Shown in pieces: positions 23,927 through 37,100 of a stretch of 64,000 nucleotides of DNA. The DNA is from Siphonodentalium dalli (lineage: Eukaryota > Mollusca > Scaphopoda > Gadilida > Siphonodentaliidae). The notes under the pieces are model-generated. The model saw nothing but the letters and a program-made list of their open reading frames with translations. It did not search any database and was not told the origin of the DNA. Where the stretch lies: contig CP136061.1 in assembly GCA_032622095.1 (NCBI GenBank), positions 233,428,944 to 233,492,943 of the forward strand. Direction: 5' to 3'. The position numbers and the translations under genes are program-made. Positions within the stretch are counted from its first letter, which is position 1. Each line of letters opens with the position of its first letter.

Positions 23927-26239
23927 GTAATTATTAGTGAATATATTCCAATAGAGGCCTAATATTTAAATGCCCTGCATTGACTCGTGTGGGTTGTTAT
24001 ATGATGCATCTACATCAGGTCACACCACGAGGAGCTTGGTATTACATGATCAAATATATCATTGCAACATGAAAAATATACTGTGAACTGTGACAAGCCC
24101 CCACCCTCTCCCCTCCCCCTGCACACACCCCCTTGATTACCCGTCCCCAAAATCTTTGTAGTTAATTGTCGCACACCATGTAAATATACACAGCAACTTT
24201 AATGTCAATATAATATAAAGTAATATATTGTATAAGGGTCCTGCCCTCATAAGCCCAGCTTCTGTGGGTTCATGTTGTATATAAAACGTAAACGTTATTA
24301 TTCGATAATATCAAATAAAACTATTGAATTTGAATTTTAAAATTTATTTAACGCGTTTCAAATTCACCTGTTCTGAGAGACCAGTTTTTATATTTTATCA
24401 ACAAACATTGGCTCCAAGCTCTAAACCAATCAGAAAACGCGTACCATCATTTGTTTTATTGAAAAGGGCGCAATTCTTGCACGATAGAACGCTGGTTGTT
24501 AGAAAAAGTTATAAAAAGGTCCTAAAACTCTTCGCTATGGATTTCATTTATCATTTTGTCGACCCAAGCTTCCTAGTTCGATCACATGGTAACTATCAAG
24601 AGTACTGTCAAGTGTGGAAACGTGAAATGAAAATTTTTGAATGGGAGATTTCCATGCAAATCAGCTGCAAATACTATCTATGTAGTTCAACTTCAAGTCG
24701 AACGAAAACAAGTGTTTCGTTCAAGAATCACCCATCTCTGTCAGTGTGACAAATATTTGAAAGTGCAGTTGAAACTTATATTATAAAGCCTTATATTAGG
24801 CCAATCTGGTAACGGGTCCAAAAAATGTTGGGGCGGGTGATTTTGGCTTTTGCATTTTATTTTATTTTTTAATTTTATTTTTCAAAGGTTAACTAACAAC
24901 CGGACATAATGAGCAGTTATGAAGTCAGACATCTAAATGATATACTATGTATACATGCAATAATATCCAAAAGCAATATTTACAAATAAATCACCTCAGA
25001 ATAGCGAAGTTCCAAATATGTTGTATGGCCCTTCATATGCCAGAATGCACCAGGGACCATAACGGAAATAAATGGGATCTGATCTGCTCTTTAAATATGT
25101 TATCTCCAATGAAATTCAGTCAAATGATAGGGCACCCAACTATAACGTAACTATCACAAGAATAACATACCCGGTACCCTTTGGACAACTTATCGCCAAT
25201 TTCATGTATACGATATTTTAAACAAAACATCTTTGACTTGTTTTATTTTCTTTATTTTCATGAAAAGGAATGATAAATGGGGCGATAAATTAAAATTAGC
25301 CATTTGCACCCTGTGAAACAGGCCAGGCAAGGGAGGAACAAAAAACTGCATGACCGTCATTGACCGAACTTAAAACAAATATCTGCCAATGATTGACAAA
25401 ACATTTTTTTAAATGTTTATCGACAAAAAAAGGTCAAAATCAATAAAATGATTTTGGGTGCAGTGTTTTAGATTGGGGCAGGTGGGTACCAGAAACACAC
25501 ATTCAATTTATTTTGTCCTTTAATACATACAGTATGTGTTAACATGCTACACTTCTGTCATGTCTTTAATATTATTCTACCATTTCAACTGCAGTTCGAT
25601 TCTCAAATAGAAAACGTTTAGAAGACAATTTATTATTCGAAACGACAAACATTCCTCCGCAGCAGGAAAACATGGGTGGACTCGATCAGGAATGAAAAAA
25701 AAATGTTACGGTCCCTCATTTCTCTTTCTGTAGCACTGCGATTTCAATGATCATATTATAAGTGATAAATAATGTATGTAATATTATTTAATAACAAATT
25801 AATAAACATGTCTGCAGTTGAACTGTATTAAAGACCATCATGTTAACACTATATGTAATATAAGGCCAACAAAAAAAATACCTGTGTTTAGGGTTTCCCT
25901 ACCTACCCTAGAAAAAAGTGCCTACCCAAAACTTTTTATTGGACTGTGGACAATGAAATTTTTTTTTGTTCAGTGGGAAAGGCATCAAAAGGTATCTTAC
26001 CCATTTTCATAGGGTTGGTCTCACTTTGCAGACATGCGGCAGGGGATTAACTCAAGGTGCGACCGCCTGTGTTGTTACAACGCTGGCAATTAGGCCGATC
26101 CAAGTTAAGTGTTGTGTCCAGGCCACCTTAAACTTGTTTATACTAAGCCCACTGTAACTGTTGTCATTTGTTTTTTGCGCATATGTAAGTTAAACTAAGT
26201 TCACCATGAATAGTTAGTGATGTGTCCAGGCCAAAGGAT
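23927..26239. other. About 2.3 kb without a supported gene
   Basis: An open frame at 24324-24749 (141 codons, first ATG well inside) has no domain that I recognise, no repeat pattern and no neighbour to splice to, so it is not called. 24100-24140 is C-rich. 24240-24320 (GGGTCCTGCCCTCATAAGCC up to AATAAAACT) could be the 3' end of an old retroelement. The phrase GTGTCCAGGCCA occurs twice near 26115 and 26223. Confidence 0.4.
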
Positions 26240-26745
26240 TTAGATATCCAAAGAGTAAAATACAAGATGGCCACGGACGGCCATATTTTTCATTAAAAGA
26301 CATTCAAATTCGATGGCTCCCATCTAGAGGTGATCCAAATCATGCCTATAAATTTTCAAAACATTTCTGCGATATGTATATGTGGGCTGCTGTGTGTGCT
26401 GATGGATTCAAATGGTTACTGGTTAATGAATTTCGGAAATAATTGATGCCATCTAGAGGTCACCCCGAATATCAGGGTGAATTTTGGTGATGGATGATAA
26501 GGGATGTGGCCTGTAGGGTATTCCCAAATATTTAGATGACTGCTGGCAGCCATGCTTTTTATTAAATTTTGGGGGAAATGGATGGTTTCCATCCAGAGGT
26601 CACCTCAAAGATCAATATAAAGTTTCATGATGATCTGATGCGGGATGCGGCCTGTAGGGTGAGCCAAAGGGAATTGTTGACGGACACACGACTGATGCAA
26701 CACCATGGCAAAAGCTCGAGCTTGACTTTGTCATGTTGAGCTAAA
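26240..26745 (+). repeat. Dispersed repeat with about three ~120-150 bp cores
   Basis: The units share TTCGGAAATAATTGATGCCA / CTCCCATCTAGAGGT, CACC, GAATTTTGGTGATG and GGGATGTGGCCTGTAGGGT. The end reads GGCAAAAGCTCGAGCTTGAC, a small hairpin. Older copies lie at 6.64-6.83, 13.04-13.2 and 60.67-60.75 kb. This looks like a non-autonomous element with a repeated core. Confidence 0.55.
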
Positions 26746-28059
26746 AATGCATCAGCAAAACATGGAACCTAATGGCTGATATAAAATTATTATTTTAATG
26801 GTAAAGACATAATGGTGAAGACAAATTGGAAATAAGCCTAAAATCAACCACAACCCCATGATAGTCTTTGAAATTTAATGAATTGTAAAGAATTTACACA
26901 GCAGTATATAATAGCCAACAACACAAAAATTCATAAAATGTCTACACAAACATTATTGGCAATGAAATTAATGCCAAATTAAGCAGGTATGCTCATAGAT
27001 GCCACCCCTTCACTGTTAAAAGAGTCTTTCCCAGTTATATATATTATGCCATTATACCACCAAAACCCCAACTATTCACTTTTAGTGTCTTAACCGTTAT
27101 GCCAGTTGACTTCACGTCATGCAGGTTTGTAACAGTAAAGACAACACATGATAATGGTAAAGACACTTATCCTCCTCATTAGTCCTCATACTTCTTGACA
27201 TTCTACAAATTTGATGAAAAATATTACCCATATACCAATATATAGTCATATACCAATGCATGCATTGATTCAATTTAAAAGTTTCAAAAGATCATGGTTT
27301 TATGTGTAAAATCAAGATAACGTGGTGGACATGCAATTTGTGTGATAAACTCTGAGCAGCAGACAAGTAAGATTTTATTTAATGCCAGAATGATGCAAAC
27401 AATCGGAGGTGACCTCCTCGAAGAGTGGTCTCCACTGATGATATAAAATACAGTGGTTATTGGTATTAACCGTTCCATCTGACAGCATGATAGCTTTTCA
27501 AATATGCTGGTAACGGTAAAGACATTAAAACATTTTCTTGACTATTGAACACCATACTGCAATTTAATTCATGTATTTCGTTGCTCCTGCATTTCACATA
27601 TCTACTGCACAAATCTGTGTCATTGAATTGCTATTCATGGAATTATTCATAGCAATGTTGGAGCCTTTGCAAATAACATAGTAATGGAGTGGATATTTCA
27701 TACCCTTAGAGTCATATTTTCATCACTTACTGGTACATAAAAGCTTTCATGGTCTGGTCATTTTTTGTCTTTGAAGTAAAACCATGGGGTGTTATGTGTT
27801 AACACGCCACTTCGTTGTATTGTGGTCTTCTCTTATATGCTGAAATATTCTTGACAAATCTTTACCCTTATTTTACCATTTTTTCTTCAGAAAATGACCC
27901 AGAATTTCACACGTTGATATATGTCGGGTCTCGTCAGCCAAAACAATGACTTTCGCCCGAGAAAGGAAAACTGTAAAATGTACCATTTTTTTTCATTTTC
28001 AGCATGAAACCATAAAGAGCATTATTGATCCGTCTATTCTTTAGTCGTTACCCACGAAA
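26746..28059. other. Upstream of the DUF4806 gene; promoter not identified
   Basis: Several copies of GGTAAAGACA occur (about 26806, 27125, 27148, 27513). A pyrimidine tract and CAG at about 27880-27891 could be a splice acceptor of a 5' untranslated exon, but I cannot place an upstream exon or a TATA box with confidence. Confidence 0.35.
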
Positions 28060-28142
28060 ATGAAATTCTACAAGCAGTGGAAACCGTCCGAAATTGATTC
28101 AGATCTGGAATCTCTGGCTGAAAAGAGCAGAAGACAACGAAG
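28060..28142 (+). CDS. DUF4806 gene exon 1 (initiator)
   Basis: Opens with ATG in the context GAAAATGA and reads MKFYKQWKPSEID...SLAEKSRRQRR before the donor AG|GTACAT. 83 bases, ending in phase 2. The first ATG of the open frame was chosen; an untranslated upstream exon is possible. The end of the exon is strongly basic. Confidence 0.75.
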
Positions 28143-31100
28143 GTACATTATGGCATCACTGATCGCCTGCCCCACACATTAACATTCAAAGTGCAAAGTG
28201 CAAACAGAAATGGTCACTTTAAATCAATTGTGTCTCTCCACATCTTTTAGTATTATTTGATTTATACAACTCATATTTGGTCAATGAATTTTTATACGCC
28301 CGTTTTTTTTAAACTTACAAACGTGGTCAGGTTGTCTGTATGCCCATCTTCCGCCTGTTTGCTACTGGTTTCTGAATGATAACTTTAGATAGTTAGTCTG
28401 AACTGAATGGGATGAAATTTTGTCATAAACATAAACTACAGGTGAGGTTTGAATTTGGGTTCTTCCTGCCAATTTTGACCAGAGTTATGGCTATTTTTGT
28501 TGGGAGTTTGCACTCATTTTTTTTTCCTGGGTGATAACTTTGGTAGGTCTGAACTGAATGGAATCAAATTTGGTATGTGAGTTTTCTAGCCATTAATACA
28601 GGTCAATTTCAAATTTGGGTTCCGCCTGCCAATTTTTACCAGTTGGAACTACCACAGGCATATTTTGCCACTCCCTAGCGAATATTAGCGATGCTCTTGT
28701 TTTGTCTAGGGAAACAAGTTAGTTTCAATTATTTAATATCTGGGTGCATTCCGCACATTTTTGTCAGCAATGGTCCTTATCATAATTAAAGTAATGCCCT
28801 AAATAATCTACTGCTTAACCACAGCAGAATTATAGGTAATTTTTCAGGATTTAGTCGGAAATATGGCTTGTTGCCATTCATCGGAAAGCTCTCAGACTGG
28901 AAAATCTGTTTTAACTAATGCTTTCTTCTGAAATTCCAATTCTGTGAAAAATACATCTCATATTCTACTATCCTAACCTAGCAGATGAAACAAATTCACC
29001 AGGTGTTCTCTATTTTTTCCTTTTGGAAAATATGTTATCCCACTTAATACCACAGTGATGTTGAGACAGCCCTCGAATTTAGCTATGGCTAAACTTAAGG
29101 TAATGCTGTAGAAAAATCAGTAGAAGCCAATACTGTATATAATTTCATACAGTTCTAAGCAAATGCTGTAGAAGAAAAGCGCCAATTTCAAGGGCTGTTG
29201 AGATAACTGAATTTACTTTTATTTCAGAAAATTAAAAGATGGTATCCGCACTCTACCAATAAAAAAAACATTTCTGTCACCTGGTCGTCCAAGATCAACC
29301 CAAGTAACTTCAACCTCACAGCAGGTTACTCTGAAGATGATTTATGGTGAGCATAATACTGTCAGACCAATTTAAAAACTTGAATTACGAACATGAAAAT
29401 CAACACACAGAAGAAAAAATGTAATAGAAACATTTTGAAGCATTTTTGTTTTAAAATAATTGTTCCATTTTAATTGTTAATGATTTTAAAATACCAGTAA
29501 TAATTGATGTCATGTCCATAAAACATAGAGGTTAATGTTAGCCACTTATATACCGGTGTAAAAATAAGACTCAGAAAGAAATTTGTGCTTTTATACCAAA
29601 ATTCATCAAATTCTATATTACAAACAGAGAATCAACCAGCTTGTAACAAGGCTTTTTCAATTGCATGTGTATGACAGCTGATTGTATTGACAAATATTAT
29701 AAGTGGTTCGTAATTCACATTTTAAATTGTTTCAGCCTTGTTAAATGTCAAATTGTGAAAACCGTTTGATTTGCCATTTCTAAGCTCTATGAATGGCAAC
29801 AAGCCATATTTCCGACTAAATCCTGAAAAGTTACCCATAATTCTGCTTTGGTTAAGAGGTCGATTAATTAGAGCATTACTGTAATTCTCTTTTGAAGAAA
29901 CAGTGCATTGTTATCAGTCTGAGATACCGTTCGTCATTCAAGCGACTCTAGTTGTCACAATCAAATTTTTCCTGTCTTTCATGCCGGAAATAAAAGAACA
30001 ATTTCAAACGACAGTTTGGTCAAAAATTCCTTTCTTGATGAATAAAAACTTGTTCCGTTAAATGACCAGTGTGACATCGAGTATTATGATACCAGGTGTT
30101 CGAAATTTGCACCATTTTGATGTACGCTGTAACAATGTGAAGGTTGCATAATTACCCCATTCAGAGTCTCACCCTGAACTGAAAATCTCATTGACAAAAA
30201 TTTTACACAACAATTACACTACCGTAGTGTAAGTATACCACCAAGCAACGTTGACTAAAGTGTTGATTAAACTATTTCTACTCAACAAGTTGAACATTGA
30301 AAGTGAAATCGCTCAACAACCGATTGATTTTGCTCAACAGTCGACTGAAAAATGAAGCTTTATTAGTTAAGAAAAGAAGTTGGCTAGGAATATTTGTTGG
30401 AAGAATTCTCAAAACTGAACTGGATGATATATCCAAAATCAGCAAATGAATCACCATTGGAAATATTGATAATTTTTTTATGAAATTCCCTATATAGTAT
30501 AGTATCTGATAACGGTCTGTTGAAGATATTAAATTTATTCTGTGATATAACTTGATTCATATGTCTGGATCATTTGTAGTGTCCATGAAATTAGAACCTC
30601 GGCTTCAAAATGTTAACTCTTTAATGAGGTGATGAACTTATGAAGTTCTGACATACCTATATCGGTCATCTCCCATCTCAATGTTGCATTAAGATTAAAA
30701 ATTAATGTTGAAACATAGATTAATCATCTCGAAATGACTACCATTATAGATTCATAGTGTTTAAATTGAGTTATTGTTCTGAGAACTATTAATTAACGTG
30801 TTGATTAAATCCGAAACAGATATCATGATTTGTTGTATACAAATATTGTTGCCCATATATTGAAGATGTGCAACATGTATATAGATGACGGATTTTTTTT
30901 TTTTTTACGGAGTTATTAACCCTTTTCGACATTTTTTATAATTTTCAGTATGAGGGTACCTTCATGGTGTAATTAACTCCTCCTACAGTTTTCATCATAG
31001 AGATTTGAAACTTCAGAGTATTGTTACCCACATATTGGAGATTATTAACCCTTTTTTAAATTTCTTTAACAAAGCGGCATCGACTTGCCACGTTGTCGGG

Positions 31101-34100
31101 GGGACACTGTGATCGGCTGAACTTTTATTTTTTAATTATTGAGGATATTAGGTGGACAGGTACTCTTAAGGCCCGTTTTACTCCCAAATTTCCAGTAGAT
31201 TTTGCAAGTTTTCGGTTCAATATCGTGACTTCCCTTCATTTGATACTGTCGAATTATACATCAAAAGAAAGGTAGTTCCATGGCCAATGAGTCACATTGA
31301 ATTTTTTGTGTCTGAGATGAATGATTTTGAGAATCTATGAGGAATATGATAGTGTGTTTTTAAAAATCGGACTTGTGAACCTTGTCACTGGTATAGTATA
31401 TATTGGTGTATCCAGGTGTATCTGGTATTTTCCCCCTGTGGTCAAAGTCCAATTCAGGTCCCTGTCGTATTGTCTTATGTGATACCAGTCCTTTTGTGCA
31501 GTTGTTAAAAAATAACTCAAATTTGTTTACCCTAATTCATTTTACAGAAAATAATGATTGTGCAATGAACCGTGTGTACAATTCCAGTGTTAGTCTGGTC
31601 GTTGAGACTCGTTTTTGAGGTGAACCTAGAACAGATTATTGACAAGCTGTTTTTGGTGTAATTTTGTCAGGCAGAATCTGGGGAACAAAATATCCCAAAT
31701 CGCTTTGGGGAAAAATTTCTACTGCTCTTTGAAATAGGGTCGTGTTTATGGCTTTTTGTGTAAATTTTTCTGTTCCTTATTAGTCCAGTCAATCGAATGG
31801 AAAGGAACACCCAGTCATGAACAAATTGCTAGCAGTGTCTTTTGGTGTGTTTTAATGTGACTATACCCATATAATAACATATCCAAAATCCCCATGAATT
31901 CCAGGATGGGAAAGTCGTCATTTTTGGGTCAAAAGTCAGGAATATGTAAAACAAACTGGTGAAAATTGTAATTTTCTAGTTGAAACTCAGATTTTAAGGT
32001 GAACCTATGTTAAATTGGTAACAAGCTGTTTTTGGTGTTATATTGTCGAGGCAGAATCTGGGCAACAATATATCCAAAATCCTCTTTGGGTAAAATGTTC
32101 TACAGATCTTTTGTTGTCAATTTTGCAGTGCCTTATTAGATCAGTCAAACTGATGGCCAGATTTGCTATGCAATGACTTTTGGTGTTTTTCAGTGTGACT
32201 ATACTCATCTAATAACATATCCAAAATCCCCATGAATTCCAGGATGGGAAAGTTGTCATTTTTGGGTCAAAAGACTGGAATATGTAAAAAAAAATATGCA
32301 GCCAACCATAGAGGCACTCAGTCGATTTCCCTGACTGCCGAATGTGACCAAATAATAACATATATTAATTGGCATGTGTTTCATGAAGGGAAAGTCGTTA
32401 ATTTTGGGTAAAAATGAAGAAAATATGTAAGAAAATGGTGAAAATTGGAATTTTAGTCCAGGAACCAGGTTGGCCAACATGCATCTCCCAGACTGGGGCC
32501 CCAGTGTTATACTTGATCCATGTTTTTGTTTGTAAGGATGTCTGCTCAAACTATTTTGATGCTAGCATGTGGCCGTTTATGTACCAGGCAAAATGGCAGC
32601 CATTTCCAGGAGTGTACTACCAATCAATTCAATTGTCCTCTAAATTTATTAATGTGACAGAAACCTGCAATAAAAAGCACACTATTCTTGTTGCCATAGC
32701 ATGTGCCTGCCATTTCGTGCATAATTTGAATCTAAAACTATAAAATGTTGAATACTAATCTGTTATAATAAGTCATATCCTGAGGATTTGACAATTCGGT
32801 GTCTCAAAAGTTTTAAAAATGACAGTTAAAATGGCAGTCGGAAGTGAACAATTTAAAGTGATATGAAACACTCCGGTAGGGTGATCAAATAGAAATGGAG
32901 AATAATCTTGCTCAAAGTAGTTATTTTTATGAATATTATCCCAAATATACAACACACACAGTCAGTCTAATATATTTGTTGAATGCAATGAGTATTGATG
33001 ACGAAATCATTTGCGTTAGTTTATCGCAGATTGTTGCGTCCCGAATCGAGATGTAAATATTTACAATTGAGCGTAGTTCAGGCAATGTTTTCTATGGAGT
33101 GGTACGGTCGATTTGCTTCAGATTTTCGGCGATGTTAGTAAAATGCTACATTCATCCAGTTGGCATAGCGTCTGGTTACTAACTGATCAGTTTCACGCAC
33201 CCAAACAAGTACATAATATGTCTTTAAGAGTTATTTAAAGTACTAAAGTACTGTGGTGAACTTTAGCAAAAATTGCCCAATTTTACTACTTGCTGCAGCC
33301 ATTTTGTCCATATTTTGGGAATGATGGCTTCATTTCTGCTAAAATAAGCAGTTGAGCACCAGTGGTTCATATCTGACATCTAATGAGTATTCATTCACTG
33401 GTTTGTTTGATTCGCAGCTATTCTGGGCATTAAAATAATAGTCAATTTTTCTTCGAAATTTAGTACATCTATTTCGAATTTGAGGAACACTGAAGGACCC
33501 AAATTCCCAATCCTTGTGATATGGCTCACAATTATCAGGCATTGTTTTAAAATGGTACATGTTTGCCATTTAAACCACATTTCTTATCAATGGAAACGAT
33601 GAAATTAAGCGATAATTGTCCTATTTTACCACTTTCGGTCTCCATTTTATCCACCATTTTGAACTTAGACAATTGTACACGAAATGACATACGTCTGTTA
33701 TGACAAAAAAATAATGTGTTTATGTTGCCATCTGTATAACTTAAATTGAAATGCCATTCCAAGTGTATATTCCATAATGAATGGAAAATTATACATAAAA
33801 ACCTTAAAGGATTGCTATCCTGATGAATACTACAAAACACTATCGGAAAGCCACCCCTATTATGATCACAATGATCCAAGTCCCATAACAATATTCTAAG
33901 TCGAGTCCCCATTTTCCTTTACCATGATTCAACAAAGAGCGTTCCCTGTTAAGCATATTCCATATATGGTGCGAATAAAGAGCGTTTGTATATGTGATTA
34001 CTTAATAAATCAGATTTGTATCCCTCCTTCAAAAAGTGTTATATATGATTGGATGTTCAAACGAACCACGGTCATATCTTTAATAATGCTGTTGTTATGC

Positions 34101-37100
34101 GTAATTGACACAAAGTGGTCGATGATATGTAATTGACACAAAGAGGTCAATGATATTTTCCAAATGCCATATATACATAGAAAAACTTGCAAACAGCATA
34201 AGGCAGTGACCAATTGCTACATCATCTACAACAACGTTCGAAGAAGACATCAACGGAAGACATTGATCCCGACTACATCCTGATGAATGAGATCATTTTG
34301 TTTTAGTAACGGGAATTGCCATAATCGCTACGTCATTGTCATGTGTTATATCATGTGACCGCACTGACCGCTGATCATGTGACTTCGATCACGTGCCTTC
34401 GTCTGCAACACAAGATCGGCATTCTTCAGAATTTTTTTTATTTCGTTATAAAAACAAAATTAGCGATCAAACACAAGACTATTTGGGCAAATTGGACATT
34501 TTTATTATATAATATAGGTATATTGAAAGAAAATACAATTTTTTTTTCAGAATAGTATTCCTTTAAAGTGATGTGAAACACTGCGGTAGGGTGATCAAAT
34601 AGAAATGGAGAATAATCTTGCTCAAAGTAGTTATTTTTACAAATATTATATCCAAATTGGCAGCACAATTCGTCATTCTTAAAGATTAATAAATTTTCAT
34701 GATTCTCGAAGGTGAAATCGTTTTTGTTAGTTTATCGCATGTAGGTGCGTCCCAAATCGAGAAATAAATATTTACAATTGAGGGTAGTTCAGACGATGAT
34801 TTCTATGGAGTAGTACGGTCGATTTGCTTGAAATTTTAGACAATGTTACTAAAATGCCACATTCCTCCAGTTGACATAGCGCTCCTGAATGCTAACTTAT
34901 TAGTTTCACATACCCGAATAAGTACATAATATGTCTTTAAATAGGACCCTTTTTTTTTCAAAATTTTTCCCCAAAGCGGATTTTGGATATGTTGTTCCCC
35001 AGATTCTGCCCGAAAAAATGACACCAAAAACAGCTTATCAGCAATTTGTTCTTGGTCCAATGCTTCAACGACCAGACTATGTGTCAATCTTAACTACAGT
35101 AATGCTCTAATTAATCGACTTCTTAACAACAGCAGAATTATGGGTAAATTTTCAGGATTTAGTCGGAAATATGGCTTGTTGCCATTCATCAGAAAGCTCT
35201 CGGCGAGAGCTTTCCGATGAATGGCAACAAGCCATATTTCAGACATACAGACATACAGACAGAGGTCTTCAAAATATATAGGAGACTAGCTGGGGGACCC
35301 TGCATTGCTCGGGTAAAGAATGAGTAAATTATTAGTGCCCCTTCAAGTCGTTTAAATTAATTATTAGTCATCTGAGGTAAACATCACCTATACATATTGC
35401 ATGACACTTTAGGATAAAGTTACCGCTATCTTTTTTGTTGATAATAAACACTCTTCATTGCTAAATATTAGTGCCTCTTTAAGTCATCTGAGATCAACGT
35501 CACCTATCCCACGAGACTCCCCGTGTCTAATGACCTCTGTGTGTCAATTTTCCCACATATCTTCTGAGCTAATAATATAATTTATTGGTCCCCAGTTAAG
35601 TCATCTGAAGTCAAAAGTGCTATACCATGATATTTCCCTGGTCAGGTGACCCCTGTGTACCAATTTTCCTTCAAATTGTCTGAGCTGATAAGGAACATTC
35701 TTTATTGCTCATATATCATAATATAATTGTTAGGTTCCCCATTAGGGTCAACAGCACCTATATAATGGTACTCCCCAGATCAATGTGCTTCCCAGGTCAT
35801 TCATTTTGGGAATGTGATTAATTATGGTGTAAATAAATTGTTTCTTATGGTCCCGTTAAGTCATGTGAGGCACCTATCCCGTGACACTCGTCAGGTAAAT
35901 TTATCTCTGAAAATATTTTCAATGACAAGATTCCAACCATTTTGGGTATATATAGTAGGGTGGCTAAGCGTAAAATTATGGTCAAATCGTTCAGTTGGTG
36001 ATACAAGCATGAAATTTGGTATGCATGATCAATATATATTACTAAAACAAATTGCTCGACAAACCAATCAAAATGGCAACCGGATTCAAGATGGCCGCCA
36101 TTTTTCAAAATGGCCGCCGCATTGAACTTCTACCCAATATATAAGATACACTAACCACTTTTCGGTTCTTTCTTTGTTACGATATATAAGTAAATTATCC
36201 CTTTAAAGGTTGCGTTATCATAAGTATGCAAAATTATTATTATTTTTCGGAATTTATTGATTATTTTCATATTTTTACAGGTTTTTTTCGTCAAAATTCT
36301 TCAAAAAATATCTAGATGACTACTTTTTCAGCAACTGCAACTATTGTATAGGTCTATATGTGGTATAACATAGATACTTAGTTCATATATCTGCAATTTC
36401 TTTGGTAGTTCTCTTCTGTTAACATACATGTGCGAATTGGTATAGTGTGAGTTAAAATGTTTAAGCTATGCTTGGTGTTGATATTATTGACAACACAATT
36501 GCTGATATTAATAGTGTAATCAATTGTATGCATTTTATATTTGAAGTCATTAAATACTGATGACATGTCATTCCATATTTTGTACAAATGGGTCTTCCAT
36601 AATGTACTGATTATTTTCTTAAGCAGATGACAAATTTCTCTGAAGAGCACAAACATGGTCGCGATATGCTTATGACTTTCTCAGACACAGTTAGTTCTGT
36701 ACTATCTCAAGCTTGTAAATATTATGAAGCGCTACAAATTACTGGAGCAGCAGAAATCATTTGTAAACATATGCTTGAACATCATACCAAATTTTACAAC
36801 AAGTTTGAACAAGTATACAAAGTTCTGTACCACAAAGCCTTCTGCAATGTGTATGTATGATCGAGCATGGTGCTGACATCAAGTAACAACTTACAAATGG
36901 TGCAACACAGTCTGATTTAACAATCGCGCAGTTATTACAATTCAACTGTTTCTTCTCTAGATATAAGAACAAATCATTTTATCATCGCCACTGTCAAGAC
37001 CGTGAAAAACCATTCCCTATATACACTGGCATCACTCTGTACGCAAACAACAAGGACACGAAACCTGATTTTACATGTTCTATGAAAAGTGACTGAGTAT

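Noticed and set aside
24324-24749. 141-codon plus-strand open frame
   Set aside because: It does not begin with ATG, no motif is recognised, and it lies just after a possible retroelement 3' end; not enough to call a gene.
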